Of a DNA stretch of 64,000 bases, positions 58,300 to 64,000 are shown one piece after another. Under the pieces are notes generated by a model. It was not told the DNA's origin. It saw nothing but the letters and a program-made list of their open reading frames with translations, and made no database searches. A program made the translations under genes and the position numbers. Numbering within the stretch: the stretch's first letter is position 1; every line of letters begins with the position of its first letter. The stretch lies in NCBI GenBank assembly GCA_022495005.1, contig JAGYXB010002029.1, positions 771,236 to 835,235 of the forward strand, in the 5' to 3' direction. The stretch comes from Rhyacophila brunnea. Taxonomy: Eukaryota > Arthropoda > Insecta > Trichoptera > Rhyacophilidae.

Positions 58300-61200
58300 T
58301 CTTTTCCAAAACACGATGACTTACCTCTTAAAGACTCGCAGTTATTTGTTTCGGATTATGAACTCGTTCGTTATTTTGTCCTAATTTGCTAAATTTTATT
58401 TGTTCCGATTATAAAACTTTAAATTTTGCTAGTCACGATTTCATACAATAATTGTTACCGTAACGGTATTTTGTTTTCAGAGTCATTAGTTCTAATTATA
58501 CCGATTTTTGCCGGCTCACTTTTAAATTTTTTGGTTTACCGTCGTGGAGTTGCAAGCGAATCCGCACGGCGTGATTTTAGACGCATTTTGATATTTTTTT
58601 TATCAATAGTACTTATTAAACTTATAAATTAATTAATGACAAATTAAAACGTATTATTTGCGTAATATTTTTCTTAAAATTTTCTGGTTCGGTGGTCGTA
58701 ACTATGTGTGTTATATTTTTCATATATTTATATAGTCTTTTATTGACTTACGCGGTACTTGCAAGAGACGTCGGACTAGGCTATGCGGTATGCGCAGGAT
58801 GGCGATCTAAATGATAGAGATCAATACGTCAATTTTATCATTGTCCTTGTGGAATTTATTTAATTTTGTGTTGTAAGTTACAATTATTCCTTCGCAAATT
58901 AATATTAAGAGTGTTTTATATGGTTTACACCTAATTTTGAAATATAATTTGCACATTTATCATCAATAAATATTTCTTCTAAATAATAATTTATTTGATA
59001 CCCACATTATTGGCAAAATGTCAATATTTGGGCATCGGAATTTGTGTTAACCATCGATTGTTTCAGCAAAAAGTTTGTTTAATGTTTAGTATGGTGCTAT
59101 AAGTGATTTAATAAAGTTCCAAAGGAGAAGGAAGGATGTTAAACTAGGACGATATCGACATGAACATTTATATACCTACTGGATGACAAGAATTATTAAC
59201 CTCAAATTTGATAGAACCATTGAATTGAAACATACTATGTGGATGTAACACCAAATCAATTGGACAGCTGGATGAACCTTATTATGGAATGGAGTTTACA
59301 AAAGGTCCTTTCGTTCCATTTCTATATTGTGAATAATTAATAATTTCTATATCTCGAATAAAATCATTATCGGGTCTTTCATTTTAGTCGGCAGCCGCGC
59401 TGTCATCGATTATTTGAGTGATATATTTTCATTCTTGTTAAAATTTGACACTAAATTATTCTGAATTCATTTCTTCTTAATTATTAACTTTCTATTCATT
59501 TTATTTTGCTATTACAATTAATTATTTGCGTCGGTAGAATACATTTATTTCGGATAATATGTTTTTACATTGTTTTTTCTTACTTGTTTGACAGTTCGAT
59601 ATTAGTTTTTTCAAATCTGTTCTTTTTATAATGTAGACAATTGAAATTATTAATTTCGCGTCCATTATTGATAAAATTGAAATAACCTTTCGTTCATTGA
59701 AATAAATTTAGTCATTTTAATTCCTATTCAATTATTCATATTCCAAATTGATTTCTGGGTAAAACTTTAAACGTCAAGCGCGCTTACATTTGCAGTCGAT
59801 AGATGACACCTTCATAGAATTTATTTGAAATATTTAATTTCAAGATTCTGTTCTTTCGTAAGAATGATTATTTATTATACATAAATAATTATTTTTACAG
59901 GTGAATATTTTTAATAAAATTTTCCTTCTTAATTCCTATATAAAAACTTCCGTCTACATATTTTTTTGAATCAATTTAATTTTTTCTCTCCTGTCAATCC
60001 TTTCTAATTTAAAGACATATTTTTTTTAAAGCTTTTTGATTTCATTCTAGATGCTTTCACTCAACTATATGCAACTTTCCGTCCTCTCCTAATTTTTTAA
60101 AAGCATATAAGCTAACATTAATTAATATCTTTAAATTCTTTTTTTCTCTTTTCAAATCCTAGCAATCAGCTATTTATTATTCATAAACATTCAATTTACT
60201 TTCACTTAAATTATTAATTACATTCTTTTTGATTTTGCAATTTTTTTTGGATAAATAAAAAAAAATTATTATTTAAGAATTTTCTATATACGTGTTGCAT
60301 ACATGTTAATTTTGAATTTGGTAAAATATTTCCATTCATGTATAGTTGTTAAATGATATAATTAAATTTTTCTTTGAGTATTAAAATATTTTTCTTTCAA
60401 ATACAATCTTGAATGGATATTTAATTACATTTACATTTGAACTAACTAAATTATTTTTTCTTTCAATTTAACTTGAATTTAATAATTGATTATTTTTTTT
60501 GCTTGTTCACCATGCTTATTTCAATGGGCAAATTTTTCTTTAAAAATGCTGATATTTTAATTTATTATCAACTATGTTTGAAACTTTTAGGAGTTGTCAA
60601 ACCTTCATTCATTATGACACACACTCTGTCAAATATTTTTTCTTTTATTATTATGGAAAGGTGTGTTTCCGTGCTAATGACACTCAACCAATTATTTTGA
60701 ATTTTGTCAGGGCCGCATTTTAATAATGCCTACTTATTAATATTCAATTTTTTCGTGAAGGAATTTTGTACTGTTTTGTCTTTTGTCTATTACACACCTC
60801 AGATATTTATAAATTATAATTATTATTTTTGCTCTTTTACAAGCTTCTTTTTTGGATTGATTTTCTTTTTATCGAATTAATTATCGCAAATTTTATATAT
60901 ATATTATGTCATTGAGTAATATTTTCTATTATAAAATTCTATATTTCTTTATTTCAATTTCTTTGTGAATTTTTACTCACCTATGGTAAACTATTTCAGT
61001 TACTGACTTCTTTCCTGCATATGGCAATACACCCTTGTTCCGGTGAACGTCCATCGCAAAGGTGGTGGTTGCAGACCTTTCGGGAAGGAGGCCTACTCAA
61101 TTCATACCACACATTCAGCATCTGGACCTACTTTTGGTAAACAAGCATAGTTCTAAAATACTACCATAGTGCCAGGATGAGAGTTATGGTGTTCCCGGAA

Positions 61201-63637
61201 GACGCAACCGCTGTCTTAGCGTTTCGAAGGGCCTGTCAGTTTAGCTACCTAGTGATATAATATCTATATTTAAAATTACCTACAATTGTCTAATTAAGTA
61301 CATCGCGCTGGTGATCGTGTGATCTTTATTTATACCAGTTGCCTATGTACTTGTTTTTGCGTGACGGTTTTGTTTGCTATTTTTATAATATATTTTTTGT
61401 ATTGATTGTAGTGATTGGTTATACTTGTTCTGTTCAATGTATCTTTGTCGGTACAGGCTGCGGGGAGATTTTATTATTATTTGTTGGCTGCTAGCTCCTT
61501 GGAAGTCGTGGGAACTGAAGGTGTCTCACTACTGTCCGGTGTGTTTTAGTGATCCGGGGTGCTGAAGATGTTCCTCGGACGCGTCTGATTTTTTTTTTTT
61601 CTCTAGCAGTCAACCCTCTTGGTATTTGGGTTGAACTATCGGTGCTGAAGACGGTCCCGTTAGTTCCCTCTCTTTTTGGCGTTGGAATCTGCCGCTGATT
61701 GTGTGGATTCCACCGCACTCTGATGTTTATGGTGGTGAGTTGGCAGGCGTGATGCAAATAATAGAAGCGATCGTCTGTCAACACTGATGATGTTGTGCAG
61801 CGGCCTGGACTGTATGAAGGAAATCAACCTACTTATCAAAATGCCTTGAGGGAAGAAAGTGGACGTTATTATACGATCTCTTTAGCCTTTCATTTTTATT
61901 TTTTTGCAGCCCCAACTTGAATGTCGGACCAGTTGCGAACCATGTTGTTCTTTAATTACATTTAGCTTCCGATGTGTTCATGGTTTCCTCGTCGTTGCCT
62001 GGTTTTCGTGTGGTGCTTCCTTAACTTCGTTTTCTAGCTCATCCGGATCAGTTCTCTTCTTGATGGAGCTCTAACAGCAAGGAGGGAGTTGTCTCGAGAT
62101 GGCGTCTCGGGTTTGGAGGGATTGAGTTAGTCCAGAATCTGCGGCGGTGTATTTCTAAATAGTTTTAAGTGTGACCTATTGTACATCATGCAATATAGTA
62201 GAGTAGTTTGAAGCAGAGCCGTATATTCTGGAACGGACGATATCTTGCTACACCATTGTAGACTTTAACGTAGTATACTAAAATCAATGATTAATTTTAA
62301 TTATATATTTTGTACTAGGAATTCTTTTCTAGCTTAGTTTTCTCCTTGTTCGCGTCATTTTATTTGTAGGAGTGCTGCTTGGGATCCGGATCGTGGCTTG
62401 GAATACCATCACACGTCATTTGTTTCTTACAGGCTTAACAGAGAATCCACATCACAGCTGTTGGTTGTTAGCCACACTGTTATTTTTATTCAGATTAGAC
62501 ATCTGAAAGTAGTATATTTTAGTAATGTTCTTTTAAATATTCGGACGGTGCTTGACGCACAGTATTTATTACTTTCCGACAGATACGCCCTCACGCAAAA
62601 GCAAACTGGCACTCATTGTTTATTAATTAGTATGTTATTTGTTCGAACCAAGTTGGTGAATTTATTGTATTTATTATTTTTTATTATGTATACTTGCCAA
62701 AAACCTCGGCATATACGATTGAGAATTTATATTTTTTGCTTTGTGCACTTTATAACTTTTGCCAACTATTAAAGGTTCATCTTTTTTTTCAATAACTTAA
62801 TATCATTTGAAATCAATTTATTAAATCATTCACTGATCTATTATTATTTTCAACTTAATTACTCAATGCTTATATTATTACTCAAATCATGGAAGCAGTT
62901 TTAATTTCTATTAATTACTTTATTATATTATACTATCTCTGCAATTTTATCAATTAATGAATTGAATTAAATTTCTTGAACTAAAATATTAATTCCTTTA
63001 TATGCAATATATTAATTTATTATACCATTTTATATATTATTATCTGAGGTGCATTTATGTAAATTTTTTGGCTATTATTTCAATTTTTTATACTGATATC
63101 AAATCTTTTCAAACTAATAATTATTATACAACTCTTCATAATATCTTTTTGGAAGCTTTATCTAAATCAATTTTTATACATTCTAAATATTGCAGTTTTA
63201 CACTGCTGGGTTGAATCCTCACTATTTGTTATGATGTGAATTATCTGTGATAAATTATAATATTTTATATATTTCTATATACACGAGCTTAGGTGTTTTT
63301 ATATTATTTATCAGATCTTTTTCAAAATTTATAAATTATTGGTGGACCGGTTAGGTAGGGTAAATCTACGAGACCTCTCCCAGCTCTTCACTCTTCAGCA
63401 AATAATCTTCTTCGTGTTTTGGATTCTTCATAAGCCTCTCCCTCTGTCACCAAATAACAGAGTGGAAATATCATCTATATGTCTCCTTCGCTTTGCCTGT
63501 AGCCGCGCTATCTCTAAGCATGCCGTCCATGATGCCCAACCCCTGGGAGGATTGATGCTATCTGAAGACCCCCCCGAGAAGTTGACAGTCGAAGTCCTCG
63601 CTATGGCTTGTCCTTCTCTTACCGAGGTTGGAGGTAA
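58300..63637 (+). other. Non-coding interior of the LTR element
   Basis: 58300-61000 and 62770-63340 are strongly T-rich on the + strand. 61000-62450 and 63340-63630 are more balanced. Frames at 62398-62772 and 63339-63668 have no reverse-transcriptase or integrase motif. An AG|GTGAAT motif at 59900/59901 resembles the splice motifs elsewhere but has a weak donor. The last bases before the 3' LTR (GAGGTTGGAGGTAA) are a poor polypurine tract. Confidence 0.5.
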
Positions 63638-64000
63638 TGTCATGTTATTTTATAACATAACACACTAAGTCAAGGAAGTCTTTTCGAGGGCAACACTACG
63701 CAAAAGTACGACCGGATCGCGCCTGCGCACGGGATAGTTTGTACGGAGTTCGTGACACTATTTCCGGCGCTATCGGAGCTAGCGGGCTTTTGACACGTAG
63801 GCGAAGCGAGAGTCGAGCTCTCAGTCTTGACCTTTCGAAGGAAGCAGACGTCTTGGCCAGTTCCGAGCCTCGGACCCTGGGCACAGGGCTTTCGATTTCC
63901 TGACGTTTTGGAGACGAGGACGATGATCATCTGAAGGACGTCCCCCCCACGCCAGGAGATCGGAGGAACTCCACGGTCCCTACACGTTTGAAGACGCACT
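63638..64000 (+). repeat. 3' LTR, incomplete at window end
   Basis: Identical to 57291-57653 except for four substitutions. It continues beyond the window, so the target duplication (expected TATGG or similar from the left flank) cannot be checked here. Confidence 0.92.

Larger units (their letters stand above)
57291..64000 (+). mobile_element. LTR retrotransposon without recognisable pol (LARD-like), cut by the window end
   Basis: Two direct long terminal repeats (57291-57948 and from 63638) enclose 5.7 kb. The LTRs begin TGTCATGTTATTTTATAACA. Over the 363 bases visible in both copies I count four differences, about 1%, so insertion was recent. A primer-binding-like site follows the first LTR. 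The interior has no protease, reverse transcriptase, RNase H or integrase motif. It holds only a short Pro-rich frame, a long T-rich non-coding tract (58300-61000) and mixed sequence. This is the layout of large retrotransposon derivatives that rely on another element's proteins. The superfamily (Gypsy or BEL/Pao) is not decided. Confidence 0.85.

Noticed and set aside
59880..59906. AG|GTGAAT motif resembling a recursive-splice site
   Set aside because: The donor is weaker than GTGAGT, and it lies inside a recent LTR insertion, so it cannot be an ancestral feature of the host intron.
62398..62772. 124-residue + frame near the 3' LTR
   Set aside because: It opens with TTG, lies in the non-coding interior of the LTR element and has no reverse-transcriptase, integrase or envelope pattern.
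1..64000. CRISPR arrays, bacterial operons, rRNA or plasmid-type features
   Set aside because: No evenly spaced direct repeats with unique spacers, no ribosome-binding sites before long frames, no rRNA sequence; the DNA is clearly eukaryotic.

Overview
The window looks like non-coding, AT-rich nuclear DNA from an arthropod, probably an insect. It shows tRNA-derived SINEs, RTE-type and other LINE relics, many hAT elements with 8-bp target duplications, and frequent short runs of the TAGGTACCTA type. That last motif is common in some hemipteran and lepidopteran genomes. I lean towards a sap-feeding hemipteran, but the sequence alone does not settle it. I find no intact host protein-coding gene. 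Most short open frames are chance frames, often opened only by a non-ATG start, or lie inside repeats.

Layout. 1-4.6 kb is a mobile-element cluster: a decayed 3-kb DNA transposon (1490-4477) with 36-bp terminal inverted repeats (TIRs) carries a broken transposase-like gene, and hAT ends lie on both sides. 5-15 kb holds two sibling hAT MITEs with recognisable 8-bp target duplications (5787-6479, 9666-10254), a 1.2-kb TIR element (12074-13283), SINEs and LINE relics. 15-27 kb has a 5'-truncated LINE with a TTCAA-repeat tail (15181-15876), several GC-rich islets and further MITEs and SINEs. 27.9-30.8 kb is a 2.84-kb element with perfect 31-bp TIRs and a pogo-like MITE nested in it. 32.2-33.1 kb is a decayed RTE reverse transcriptase. 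37-46 kb has more hAT MITEs, one with a perfect target duplication (42444-43035), and a fold-back element. 46.9 kb has a near-perfect 45-bp-arm hairpin. 52.3-53.4 kb is a 1.1-kb hAT deletion derivative that keeps part of its transposase and has a perfect 8-bp target duplication. 57.3-64 kb is a young LTR retrotransposon with no recognisable pol (LARD-like), whose second LTR runs off the window.

The most interesting host-level signal is two strong zero-length exon motifs (long pyrimidine tract, then AG joined directly to GTGAGT) on the + strand at 5660/5661 and 53467/53468. They are candidate recursive-splice sites and would fit a window lying inside a very long intron transcribed left to right. 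Several GC-rich or homeobox-motif-rich islets could be regulatory DNA within such an intron, but they are only candidates.
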